From contig JAHJTC010000022.1 of the NCBI GenBank assembly GCA_018830105.1, positions 62,001-126,000 on the forward strand: a DNA stretch of 64,000 bases, written 5' to 3'. Origin of the DNA: Bacteroidota bacterium. Its GTDB lineage: Bacteria; Bacteroidota; Bacteroidia; Bacteroidales; F082. The position numbers and the translations under genes were made by a program. Under the pieces are notes generated by a model that searched no databases, was not told the origin of the DNA, and worked only from the letters and a program-made list of their open reading frames with translations. Shown here in pieces: positions 8,308-16,880 of this stretch (its first letter is position 1; each line of letters starts with the position of its first letter).

Positions 8308-9675
8308 ATGAACGACCAAACAAATAAATTTAATAAGAAAGCCGAACAAATAGCCTTTGATGAGGTACATCGGGCAAAAATTAAATTTAATATAGGCCAA
8401 TATGATCAGGCTGTGCTGACCGGAAAGCAGCGCTATGCGCATTTGGAACTGGCACGACAGCGAGCTGCCAATGTGAAGCACAAAACTCTATCGCATCTGG
8501 ATAAGTACCTGGTTGAGTTTGAAACTAATTTTACGGCGAATGGTGGCAAATTGTTGTGGGCCAAACATGCCGAAGAGGCTGTTGAGCTTATTGTAAAACT
8601 CCTGAAAGCAGAAAATATTAAAAAACTTGTGAAGTCTAAATCGATGACTTCAGAAGAAGTTAAGCTCAACGAAAATTTAGAAAAAGCAGGAATAGAAGCT
8701 ATTGAAACAGATTTGGGAGAGTTTATTGTGCAGCAGGCAGGCGAAAAGCCATATCATATCGTAACACCTGCCATGCATAAATCCAAAGAAGATGTAGCCG
8801 ATTTATATTATGAAAAGTTTAAAACGCCCGCTGATAGCACACCGGAAGAGATAACAGCCTATACGCGGCAATTGCTCAGAGATGAATTTCAAAATGCGGG
8901 AGCCGGTATTACCGGAGCCAACTTTTTGCTCGCCGATGTTGGTGGAATTGCCGTAACAGAAAATGAAGGCAACGCTATTATGTCGATGGCTTTTCCAAAA
9001 TTGCATATTGTATTGGTCGGGATAGAGAAGATATTACCTTCAATTGATGATCTGGATTTGTTTTGGCCCTTGCTTTCTACTCACGGAACAGGTCAGCCAA
9101 TGACGGTCTATAACTCAGTAATAACAGGACCTTCGGCACAAACTGGCGGGCCACAAAAGATGGTTGTTGTAGTGCTTGATAACGGCAGAAGTAAATTGAT
9201 GGCCAGGAAGCGACATCGTTCGGCATTGGGCTGTATCAGATGTGGAGCTTGCCTGAATGTGTGTCCTGTTTATAAAAATATTGGAGGATATACCTACGAT
9301 ACCACTTACACAGGTCCAATAGGTGCTGTGATAACACCACATATGCAGGACATGAAAAGTTATAAACACCTGAGTTTTGCTTCATCACTGTGTGGACAAT
9401 GCACGGAAGTTTGCCCGGTAAAAATTCCTTTGCATGAGCTTTTGCTTCTCAACAGGGCAGAGGCCGTGAAAGAAGGCTGGACATTGCCATCTGAGCGATT
9501 CGTGATGAGTACTGCCGCACGCGTGTTGAATAGTCGCAGCATTACAGATATGGCAGGTTCATCTACCAAAAATCTGGTGTTGAAATATTTCTTTTCAAAA
9601 AGTTGGGGTCCCCGCCGTAAAATGCCAAAGCTGGCCAAAAAATCATTCAGCCAGCTTTGGAAAGAAAAACAATAG
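8308..9675 (+). CDS. lutB: LutB-type iron-sulfur lactate utilisation protein
   Basis: The protein has 455 residues. It has an N-terminal LUD (DUF162-type) domain at about 60-300 including GITGANFLLADVGGIAVTENEGN, then two 4Fe-4S motifs: C309-x2-C312-x2-C315-x3-C319P and C362-x2-C365-x3-C369P, followed by a basic C-terminal tail. In Bacillus LutABC oxidises L-lactate to pyruvate, with LutB carrying the electron-transfer clusters. Here neither lutA (CCG domain) nor lutC is adjacent, so its partners must be elsewhere or its role may differ. It follows rpiB closely and ends 12 bases from a convergent gene, with the 10-base palindrome CTAAGCTTAG between them. Confidence 0.9.
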   Translation: MNDQTNKFNKKAEQIAFDEVHRAKIKFNIGQYDQAVLTGKQRYAHLELARQRAANVKHKTLSHLDKYLVEFETNFTANGGKLLWAKHAEEAVELIVKLLKAENIKKLVKSKSMTSEEVKLNENLEKAGIEAIETDLGEFIVQQAGEKPYHIVTPAMHKSKEDVADLYYEKFKTPADSTPEEITAYTRQLLRDEFQNAGAGITGANFLLADVGGIAVTENEGNAIMSMAFPKLHIVLVGIEKILPSIDDLDLFWPLLSTHGTGQPMTVYNSVITGPSAQTGGPQKMVVVVLDNGRSKLMARKRHRSALGCIRCGACLNVCPVYKNIGGYTYDTTYTGPIGAVITPHMQDMKSYKHLSFASSLCGQCTEVCPVKIPLHELLLLNRAEAVKEGWTLPSERFVMSTAARVLNSRSITDMAGSSTKNLVLKYFFSKSWGPRRKMPKLAKKSFSQLWKEKQ

Positions 9676-9687
9676 TCTTCACTAAGC

Positions 9688-10800
9688 TTAGCTCGGATCT
9701 AACAATGTGGCAACTTTGTCTCTTAAATCCTTACCGCGCAGGTTTTTGGCAATAATTGTTCCCTCAGCGTCAAGCAGAACAGAATGGGGTATTGATTGCA
9801 CGCCATATAATTTTCCGGCAGCATTGCCCCAGCCTTCTAAATCGGAAACATGGGTCCAGTCGAGCTGATCGGCAATTATGGCGTCATTCCATTTGGTACT
9901 GTCGGTGTCGAATGACACACCAAACACATCAAAACCTTTGTCGTTATAGTCATTAAAAATGGCAACGATATTGGGGTTTTCGGCACGACAAGGTTGACAC
10001 CAGGATGCCCAAAAATCGACAAGTAAAACTTTAGCACCAACTTTTGAAGACAAGGCAACCATTTCGCCTTCCGGATTTTCTTGCTCAAAATCGACAAATG
10101 GCTGGCCTACAGCAACGTTTTTCAATACTTTCACACGTTCGTATAAGGCATCCAGGTAGCTGGATTTTGGTGTTGGTTCAAAATTAATAACAATAGCTTC
10201 CAACTCCTCCAGATCAAACTGGTAGGTATTTCTGTAAATGATGTAGTGCGAAACAACATCAGCATTATTTTCTTTGGCATAATTTACCAGGAAGTTGTTT
10301 TTCTCCAGTTCTGTTTCGTCATAGAGCACTTCTGCTGCTTCCATGGCAACGCTATCATTATTGCTTCCGGCATTTTGGTAGGCAGTGTAATGAGCCTGCA
10401 GCTGGTCATCGAAATCAGTAATTTTCTGAGTAAAAGCTTTATAGCGATCATTAACAGCCGATCCGGTGATGCTGTGTTCTTTCAGGTTTTCCCCATCAGC
10501 ATTTATCGTAATCGTTGCAGCTTCGACAAACACCGGAATGGCGCCACGTGTTTCTTCAATTGTGAGGTAATAAATTTCGGGACTATCAATAGTGCCTGAG
10601 AGTTGTAATTGGCCATTTTCGGCCCGGGCAGAATCCACTTTTACCCATTCACCGTCAACACGTTTTTCGAGGCTGATCATTTTGCCATCAGCATGCTGGA
10701 TGTTAACATCAACAACAAATTTGTCGGAGGCTTCTGGCGACTGGCACGAGAACAGCATTACTGCTGCCAAAGCGGTAAATAAAAATAAGATATTTTTCAT
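9688..10800 (-). CDS. DUF4369-thioredoxin (TlpA/ResA-like) lipoprotein
   Basis: This 370-residue protein has a lipobox (VMLFSC, Cys at about 19), a DUF4369-like beta domain at about 28-120, a helical linker to about 225, and a C-terminal thioredoxin fold with the redox motif WCQPC (C268, C271) in FWASWCQPCRAE and a cis-Pro region SIPHSVLLD. Such proteins reduce disulfides outside the cytoplasm, for example during cytochrome c maturation; the electron donor is not visible. It lies 68 bases downstream of mreD on the same strand but is probably not part of the mre unit by function. Confidence 0.9.
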   Translation of the reverse strand: MKNILFLFTALAAVMLFSCQSPEASDKFVVDVNIQHADGKMISLEKRVDGEWVKVDSARAENGQLQLSGTIDSPEIYYLTIEETRGAIPVFVEAATITINADGENLKEHSITGSAVNDRYKAFTQKITDFDDQLQAHYTAYQNAGSNNDSVAMEAAEVLYDETELEKNNFLVNYAKENNADVVSHYIIYRNTYQFDLEELEAIVINFEPTPKSSYLDALYERVKVLKNVAVGQPFVDFEQENPEGEMVALSSKVGAKVLLVDFWASWCQPCRAENPNIVAIFNDYNDKGFDVFGVSFDTDSTKWNDAIIADQLDWTHVSDLEGWGNAAGKLYGVQSIPHSVLLDAEGTIIAKNLRGKDLRDKVATLLDPS

Positions 10801-10868
10801 ATTACGTAATTTAAATTTCTACACAAAACTATTATTAATTTGTAACAAGTAAGTAATTTTCGTACCAA

Positions 10869-11381
10869 TCAGCGTTTTTTTGTAGGTCTGAATAAATAGA
10901 CCAACAAAAGAATCAGCATCTCAGAAACCGGCACACTTAGAAGCGTGCGGTATAAACTACTTCCTATTTGATCGGTGCTAAATGATTCCAGCAGGAACAA
11001 AGCCAGGTGATGAAGCGTGATCAGGCTGATAGAATAGGTTAAAAACCAATATCCGCCAAGCTGAGATACACTTGGTTCATCCGCATTTTCGGGTAAGGGT
11101 CTTCCGCTGGCAAGCCTGATTATGGGAGCGCGCATAAAAGCCATCCATACGGTGGCAGCGGTATGCAAGCCGGGTGTTGACATCATCAGATCCATGGTAA
11201 AACCAAGCAGAAAACCTACGATCAGCAACAGCCATCCCGGAAATGTAAAAGGCAATAGCAGCACAAAAAGTGGATAAACATAAGGATTTACGTAGCCACC
11301 AATGCGTATGTGGTTGAGCACCATAATTTGTAACAAAATTAAAGCAACAAAACGGACAGCATTGACGAACAGTTTATTCAT
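10869..11381 (-). CDS. mreD: Rod shape-determining protein MreD
   Basis: This 170-residue inner-membrane protein has five or so hydrophobic helices and lies directly after mreC. The ATG at 11381 overlaps the mreC stop codon region by eight bases, the usual translational coupling; a longer frame from 11423 is less likely. MreD links the cytoskeletal MreB to the cell-wall elongation complex. In many Bacteroidota mrdA (PBP2) and rodA follow mreD; here a thioredoxin lipoprotein follows instead. Confidence 0.88.
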   Translation of the reverse strand: MNKLFVNAVRFVALILLQIMVLNHIRIGGYVNPYVYPLFVLLLPFTFPGWLLLIVGFLLGFTMDLMMSTPGLHTAATVWMAFMRAPIIRLASGRPLPENADEPSVSQLGGYWFLTYSISLITLHHLALFLLESFSTDQIGSSLYRTLLSVPVSEMLILLLVYLFRPTKKR

Positions 11382-12192
11382 GTGGTCGGATATTGATGAG
11401 GGAATCAATTTCGGCAAGCTCATGATTTTTTACTACATAAACCTGTCGCAACTTATTGAAATCAGTAAAATAGGCAATATGAGCCTGGTTGAGCGCTTCA
11501 TTTTTGGCAGGGATAAACTCGGCAACTGTTCCAACCAAAATGCCTGGAGGAAACAAATGAGAGTGCCCACTCGTGACCAGGGTATCTCCTTTTTTGAGCA
11601 CGAGATGCGTGGGAATATGATCGATAAGTCCATAGCGATAGTCGCCTCCCTGCCAACTGAGATTAGCCAATTGGCCACTATTTTTAAAACGCACACTGAT
11701 TACAGCAAACTTATGCAACAAGCTGATCGCGGTGGCATACTTTGGGCTTACACCCGTGATGATGCCCGCAACGCCTTCGGAAGAAATCAGCCCCATATCT
11801 TTTTGAACACCTTGATTCGACCCTTTGTTGATAATGATATAGTTGTTGCGAAAATGCACCGAATTGCTTACAACCCTTGCTTGCATAAAGGTAAACACGG
11901 TATCCGCTGTTTTTACTGTCAGGCTGTCGGATTTTTGACTGATATTGTGCAATTGCATTCTCAAGCGGGCATTTTCATCGGCCAGCAATTGATTGGCCTG
12001 TTGCAGATAGAAGTAGTCTGTAACTGATTTATGGATATTGTAAATCCAGCCGGTGGTGCTGTTGGTGAGGTTAAAAGCAGCGCTACGGTGGTAGGTATTA
12101 CTTCGCATCAGCATGCTGAAAGCTATTGTTTCGAGCAGCAGAAACAACAGCAACAGGTGATATCTTTGTAAAAAACGAAACAGGTTATGCAT
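11374..12192 (-). CDS. mreC: Rod shape-determining protein MreC
   Basis: The protein has 272 residues: a short cytoplasmic start, a membrane helix at about 11-29, a coiled coil at about 60-90 (QANQLLADENARLRMQL), then the periplasmic beta-barrel pair with the family sequence NKGSNQGVQKDMGLISSEGVAGIITGV and KGDTLVTSGHSHLFPPGILVGTV. It bridges MreB/MreD and penicillin-binding proteins in lateral wall synthesis. It lies 24 bases after mreB and overlaps mreD. Confidence 0.95.
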   Translation of the reverse strand: MHNLFRFLQRYHLLLLFLLLETIAFSMLMRSNTYHRSAAFNLTNSTTGWIYNIHKSVTDYFYLQQANQLLADENARLRMQLHNISQKSDSLTVKTADTVFTFMQARVVSNSVHFRNNYIIINKGSNQGVQKDMGLISSEGVAGIITGVSPKYATAISLLHKFAVISVRFKNSGQLANLSWQGGDYRYGLIDHIPTHLVLKKGDTLVTSGHSHLFPPGILVGTVAEFIPAKNEALNQAHIAYFTDFNKLRQVYVVKNHELAEIDSLINIRPHE

Positions 12193-12216
12193 ACCTGAGG
12201 TGTCTGATGGCCGGTT

Positions 12217-13239
12217 TTATTTAATCAGGAACGGGAATTTATCAAAATTCTTGAGCGCAATGCCTGTTCCACGGGCAACGGCACGCAGCGGATCCTCGGC
12301 CACATGCACTGGCAGCTTGGTTTTATGATGTAATCGCTTATCCAAACCCCTGAGCAGCGAGCCACCACCAGCCAGGTAAATACCGGTGCGGTAGATATCT
12401 GCAGAAAGCTCCGGAGGCGTCATTTCTAAGGCATTAAGCACCGCAGCTTCAATTTTGGATATGCTTTTGTCGAGGCAATGCGCAATTTCAGTATAGTTCA
12501 CTTTGATTTCCTTGGGAATACCGGTGAGCATATCACGCCCATGAACCGGAAAATCGTCGGGTGGATTATCAATGGTAGGCAGGGCTGCACCAACTTCAAT
12601 TTTGATGCGTTCGGCAGTGCGTTCGCCAATGTTGATATTGTGTTGCTTACGCATATATTCTTCAATATCAGCGTTGAAATCGTCACCGGCAATGCGGATA
12701 GATTTATTGTTTACGATACCACCAAGCGCGATCACAGCAATTTCGCTGGTACCGCCTCCAATGTCGATAATCATATTTCCGGTAGGTTCGAGCACATCGA
12801 TGCCAATACCGATTGCTGCTGCCATTGGTTCGTGAATCAGGCGCACTTCTTTGGCACCAGCCTGTTCGGCAGAGTCTTTCACGGCGCGCTCCTCCACCTC
12901 AGTAATACCCGAAGGAATACAGATCACCATTTTTAAGGCGGGTGGAAACAGCCAGCCTTTGATGCCTATCATCTTAATCATTTCGCGCATCATATATTCA
13001 GCGGCCTGAAAATCAGCTATCACACCATCGCGCAAGGGGCGAATCGTTTTGATGTTTTCGTGGGTTTTGCCATGCATCATCATGGCTTTTTTACCCACGG
13101 CAATAATCTTTCCGTTGTCGCGCTGAATGGCAACAATAGAAGGCTCATCTACAACAACTTTGTCGTTGTAGATGATGATGGTGTTAGCTGTACCAAGGTC
13201 GATCGCTATTTCTTTTGTCAGGAATGAAAATAGTCCCAT
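12217..13239 (-). CDS. mreB: Rod shape-determining protein MreB
   Basis: This 340-residue actin-like ATPase has the phosphate 1 motif IAIDLGTANTIIIY near residue 13, the phosphate 2 motif MIIDIGGGTSEIAVIALGG near 155, and the adenosine motif GIYLAGGGSLLRGLD near 285. It polymerises under the inner membrane and guides wall elongation. The length and start match the family. It follows purH by 12 bases, an order common in this phylum. Confidence 0.97.
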   Translation of the reverse strand: MGLFSFLTKEIAIDLGTANTIIIYNDKVVVDEPSIVAIQRDNGKIIAVGKKAMMMHGKTHENIKTIRPLRDGVIADFQAAEYMMREMIKMIGIKGWLFPPALKMVICIPSGITEVEERAVKDSAEQAGAKEVRLIHEPMAAAIGIGIDVLEPTGNMIIDIGGGTSEIAVIALGGIVNNKSIRIAGDDFNADIEEYMRKQHNINIGERTAERIKIEVGAALPTIDNPPDDFPVHGRDMLTGIPKEIKVNYTEIAHCLDKSISKIEAAVLNALEMTPPELSADIYRTGIYLAGGGSLLRGLDKRLHHKTKLPVHVAEDPLRAVARGTGIALKNFDKFPFLIK

Positions 13240-13251
13240 TTTATTTCTTTG

Positions 13252-14766
13252 TTAATGTTTAAAATGCCTGATGCCGGTAAAAACCATGCTCATTCCATGT
13301 TGGTTACAGAAATTGATCGATTCCTGATCTCTTACCGAACCTCCGGGCTGAACCACCGCTTTAATACCTGCTTCATAAGCTATTTGCACCGAATCGGAAA
13401 ACGGAAAAAATGCATCAGAAGCCATCACTGCCTGGTTGAGATCAAACTCGAACGACAGTGCTTTTGCGATAGCTTGCTTCAGTGCATCAATTCTTGATGT
13501 CTGGCCGATTCCGGCGGCAATCAATTGTTTATCCTTTGCCAAAACAATAGCGTTTGAACGGGAATGCTTTACGATTTTATTGGCGAAAACCAAATCCTCA
13601 ATCTGTTGCTTATTAGGCTGAACCGCTGATACCACTTTAAAGTCCTTCGCCGATTCCGTGTGCAAGTCTTTATCCTGCACCAAAAATCCGTTCAAAACCG
13701 ATTTGTATTGTTTTGTTGATAATACCCCTGACCGCAAGCGCAAAATTATTCTATTTTTTCGTGATTTCAGGATTTCCAACGCATTATTTTCAAAGTCAGG
13801 CGCCAGGATGATTTCAAAAAACAGTTTATTGATGTTTTCGGCTGCTTTTTCGTCAATCGCTTTGTTGCAAATCAATACACCGCCAAAGGCCGAAACAGGG
13901 TCACCGGCCAGCGCATCCTGATAGGCTTCTGCTACCGTATTTCTGCAGGCCAGTCCGCATGCGTTGTTATGTTTTAGAATGGCGAATGTGGTTTCATCAA
14001 ATTCTTTTATCAGGTTGAGCCCTGCATCTAAATCCAGCAAGTTGTTGTACGAAAGTTCTTTGCCGTGAAGTTGTTCAAATAGTTTATCTGCTTCGCCATA
14101 GAAACTGCCTTGCTGGTGCGGGTTTTCGCCATAACGAAGGCTGGTTTTTTGGTGCATGCTTAAGCGAATGCCGGATTTTTCGTTACCACCAAACCAATTG
14201 TAGATGGCGCTGTCGTAATGCGAGCTCACACCAAAGGCCAGGCTTGCAAATTTCATGCGGTCGGCGAGCTCGCTTGCACACTGATTGTCGTTAAGTAGCT
14301 GGATCAGCTCATCGTAATAGTCGGCTGAAGGAACGATCAATACGTCTTCAAAATTTTTGGCAGCAGCCCTGATGAGCGAAATGCCGCCAATATCAATTTT
14401 TTCGATGATTTGTTGTTTATCATCGGTTTGGCTGAGTGTTTCTTCGAAGGGATATAAATCTACAATCACCAGATCGAAGGCCGGGATATGGTATTGATCC
14501 AGCTGCTCGCGATGTGTTTTTTCTGAACTTCGGGCCAAAATGCCACCAAAAACTTTGGGATGTAAGGTTTTAACACGACCATCGAGGATGGAAGGATAAC
14601 CGGTAAGCTTTTCTACCTCCTGCACCGGAATCTGCATTTTTTGGATAAAATCGAAAGTTCCGCCCGTAGCATAAATCTGTACGCCATGCTGGTGAAGCAG
14701 TGTGGCTATTTCGGAAAGTTTGTCTTTGTAATAAACTGATATTAAAGCAGTTTTAATCTTTTTCAA
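13252..14766 (-). CDS. purH: Bifunctional AICAR transformylase / IMP cyclohydrolase
   Basis: This enzyme carries out the last two steps of IMP synthesis. The N-terminal IMP cyclohydrolase (MGS fold) shows KIKTALISVYYKD, YATGGTFDF and GRVKTLHPKVFGG; the C-terminal transformylase shows RYGENPHQQGSFYG, NNACGLA and VVQPGGSVRDQ. No ATG exists near the expected N-terminus. A TTG at 14766 gives a start directly before KKIKTALIS, as in relatives; another TTG at 14826 would add 20 residues, and an in-frame stop lies further upstream. I prefer 14766. It heads the purH-mreB-mreC-mreD cluster. Confidence 0.93.
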   Translation of the reverse strand: MKKIKTALISVYYKDKLSEIATLLHQHGVQIYATGGTFDFIQKMQIPVQEVEKLTGYPSILDGRVKTLHPKVFGGILARSSEKTHREQLDQYHIPAFDLVIVDLYPFEETLSQTDDKQQIIEKIDIGGISLIRAAAKNFEDVLIVPSADYYDELIQLLNDNQCASELADRMKFASLAFGVSSHYDSAIYNWFGGNEKSGIRLSMHQKTSLRYGENPHQQGSFYGEADKLFEQLHGKELSYNNLLDLDAGLNLIKEFDETTFAILKHNNACGLACRNTVAEAYQDALAGDPVSAFGGVLICNKAIDEKAAENINKLFFEIILAPDFENNALEILKSRKNRIILRLRSGVLSTKQYKSVLNGFLVQDKDLHTESAKDFKVVSAVQPNKQQIEDLVFANKIVKHSRSNAIVLAKDKQLIAAGIGQTSRIDALKQAIAKALSFEFDLNQAVMASDAFFPFSDSVQIAYEAGIKAVVQPGGSVRDQESINFCNQHGMSMVFTGIRHFKH

Positions 14767-14910
14767 GGCTAATAAATTTAGGGTATAATATACTGCAAGT
14801 TTATTAAAAATAAGCGAGTGAAGCAATGAAAGACCGTGATTTTTAATGAACTGATTTTATTTATGGAATTCGTTAGAACCGAATTTCAGAAAATGCCTGC
14901 GCAGGAATTG

Positions 14911-15403
14911 GTATTGCAGGGACTATTTCATAGTGCGCTTAGTGCCTTCTTGGTGTGCTTAGTGGTTAAACAAACTAACCACAAGGTTCACAAAGGATTA
15001 CACGAAGTGCACCAAGAGGTTATGGATCTGCAAGGATTACTTCATAGTGACCTTAGTGCCTTCTTGGTGTGCTTAGTGGTTAAACAAACAAACCACAAGG
15101 TTCACAAAGGTTTCACGAAGAGCACAAAGGGATTATGGATCTGCAAGGAATACTTCATAGTGATCTTAGTGCCTTCTTCGTGTGCCTGGTGGTTAAACAA
15201 ACAAACCACAAGGTTCACAAAGGTTTCACGAAGTGCACCAAGGGGTTATGGATCTGCAAGGATTACTTCTTAGTGCGCTTAGTGCCTTCTTGGTGTGCTT
15301 AGTGGTTAAACAAACAAACTACAAGGTTCACAAAGGTTTCACGAAGTGCACAAAGGGATTATTGTATGCAAAGAATATTTCATGGTACGCTGAGTGCTAA
15401 GTG
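14911..15403. repeat. Array of four 113/114-base hairpin repeats plus a partial fifth
   Basis: Four near-identical units begin about 14911; the marker CTTAGTGCC recurs at 14938, 15052, 15165 and 15278 (periods 114, 113, 113). Each unit has a left arm ending in CTTAGTGGTT, a loop of about nine bases (AAACAAACA) and a right arm starting AACCACAAGG, so each can fold into a long imperfect hairpin. A decayed fifth copy reaches 15403. Sequences of this 'TTAGTGGTT ... AACCACAAAGG' type recur between genes in many environmental bacterial genomes. The first period of 114 keeps one frame open, which makes a false ORF. There is no spacer diversity, so it is not a CRISPR array. Confidence 0.9.
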
Positions 15404-15502
15404 ATCCTCAGATGGCGATATTTTTTCTTTAAAAGAAGGATTCTTGACATAGTTGAATTTTTCCCGTACAGAATCCTTATTTTTACAGCCTAAAACGGCA
15501 AC

Positions 15503-16747
15503 ATGATACTTTTTCGTTTGATTTTGGAAAGTTTTCAATTTGCGCTGTCGGCGCTGGTTGTAAATAAAGTACGTACGGTATTGTCGCTATTGGGCATTAC
15601 CATTGGCATATTTTCTATTATAGCGGTTTTTTCGGTTTTTGACAGCCTCGAAAAAGCCATTCGCAGCGACATCAGCTCGCTGGGCGACAATGTGTTATTT
15701 ATTCAAAAATGGCCCTGGATGATGGGTGGGAGCGATTATCCCTGGTGGAAATACTGGCAGCGTCCCGAAGCCAGCCTGCGCGAACTCGCCGAATTGCAGA
15801 AACGCAGTAATGCGGCCGAAGCGTTTGCCTATCAGGTAACCGTTACACGTAACCTCAGCTATCGCAGCACAACCATTGAGCAAACAATGATAAACGCTGT
15901 TTCGCACGATTACGATCGTGTTATGCCCATGGATATTGAACAGGGCAGGTATTTTACGCCGCTTGAATCGCAAACCGGCCGCAACGTCATTATCATTGGT
16001 GCAGATGTGGCCGAGACACTTTTTTTAAATAGCGATCCCATCGGGAGATCGGTAAAGGTTTTTGGTTTACGCATGGATGTGATCGGGGTAATGGCAAAAA
16101 GTGGGGATAATATTTTTGGCGGTTCCAATGACAATGCTGCTTTTATCACCGTAAATTTTGCCCGAAACGTAATTGATTTGCGCAATACCGGATCTAGTAT
16201 TATGGCACGCACCAAAGCCGGATTATCTAACGAAGAACTTAAAGATGAGCTTACAGGGATTATGCGTTCGGTACGAAAGTTGAAACCTGCTGCCGAAGAT
16301 AATTTTGCCATCAACGAAATGGATATTATCAATCGTGGTTTCGACCAGCTGTTTGGTGTGATAGCCATTGTGGGGTGGATTATTGGCGGCTTTTCGTTGT
16401 TGGTTGGCGGCTTTGGCATTGCCAATATTATGTTTGTTTCGGTAAAGGAGCGCACCAACCAAATCGGCATACAAAAATCTCTTGGTGCCAAGAATTATTT
16501 TGTGCTTTTGCAGTTCCTTTTCGAAGCCATATTTTTGTCGGTCCTGGGCGGTATTGTTGGCCTTGTCATCGTGTTTTTGCTGGCAGTTGCGATAAGCAGT
16601 ACAACCAGTTTTGTGATGAGCCTTTCGCTCGGCAATATCGTTTTAGGACTTGTTGTATCTGGTTTTATCGGTTTGTTCTCAGGGTTTATCCCCGCCTGGT
16701 CTGCCTCGCGATTGGATCCTGTTGAGGCCATGCGGTCGAACTTTTAA
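15503..16747 (+). CDS. ABC transporter permease, MacB/FtsX type
   Basis: This 414-residue protein has a membrane helix at about 20-40, a MacB_PCD periplasmic domain at about 45-245, and three C-terminal helices forming the FtsX core (VGWIIGGFSLLVGGFGIANIMFVSVKERTNQIGIQKSLGA, then two more). The NQIGIQKSLGA segment is the coupling motif to the ATPase. Relatives transmit force to export peptides, lipoproteins or antimicrobials. No ATPase or membrane-fusion partner is adjacent, so the cognate genes are elsewhere. It is preceded by the hairpin array. Confidence 0.92.
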   Translation: MILFRLILESFQFALSALVVNKVRTVLSLLGITIGIFSIIAVFSVFDSLEKAIRSDISSLGDNVLFIQKWPWMMGGSDYPWWKYWQRPEASLRELAELQKRSNAAEAFAYQVTVTRNLSYRSTTIEQTMINAVSHDYDRVMPMDIEQGRYFTPLESQTGRNVIIIGADVAETLFLNSDPIGRSVKVFGLRMDVIGVMAKSGDNIFGGSNDNAAFITVNFARNVIDLRNTGSSIMARTKAGLSNEELKDELTGIMRSVRKLKPAAEDNFAINEMDIINRGFDQLFGVIAIVGWIIGGFSLLVGGFGIANIMFVSVKERTNQIGIQKSLGAKNYFVLLQFLFEAIFLSVLGGIVGLVIVFLLAVAISSTTSFVMSLSLGNIVLGLVVSGFIGLFSGFIPAWSASRLDPVEAMRSNF

Positions 16748-16880
16748 ACTGTATAGTATGCCTTAAAACCGCTGCTTATATTGGTTAAAAGCATGCTAGA
16801 CAGGCCACTAATTTCAAATTTCGTATTCCAACAGATAGCTGGGATTTTATTGTTATTTTTACCAGTTAAAAATAAGCTGA

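Noticed and set aside
14836-15273. A 145-codon plus-strand frame with internal amino-acid repeats
   Set aside because: It is produced by the hairpin repeat array; the first period (114) is a multiple of three, so the frame stays open, and later copies shift frame. No protein-like sequence.
14911-15403. CRISPR array
   Set aside because: Units of 113-114 bases are repeated as a whole with no unique spacers, and no cas gene is near.
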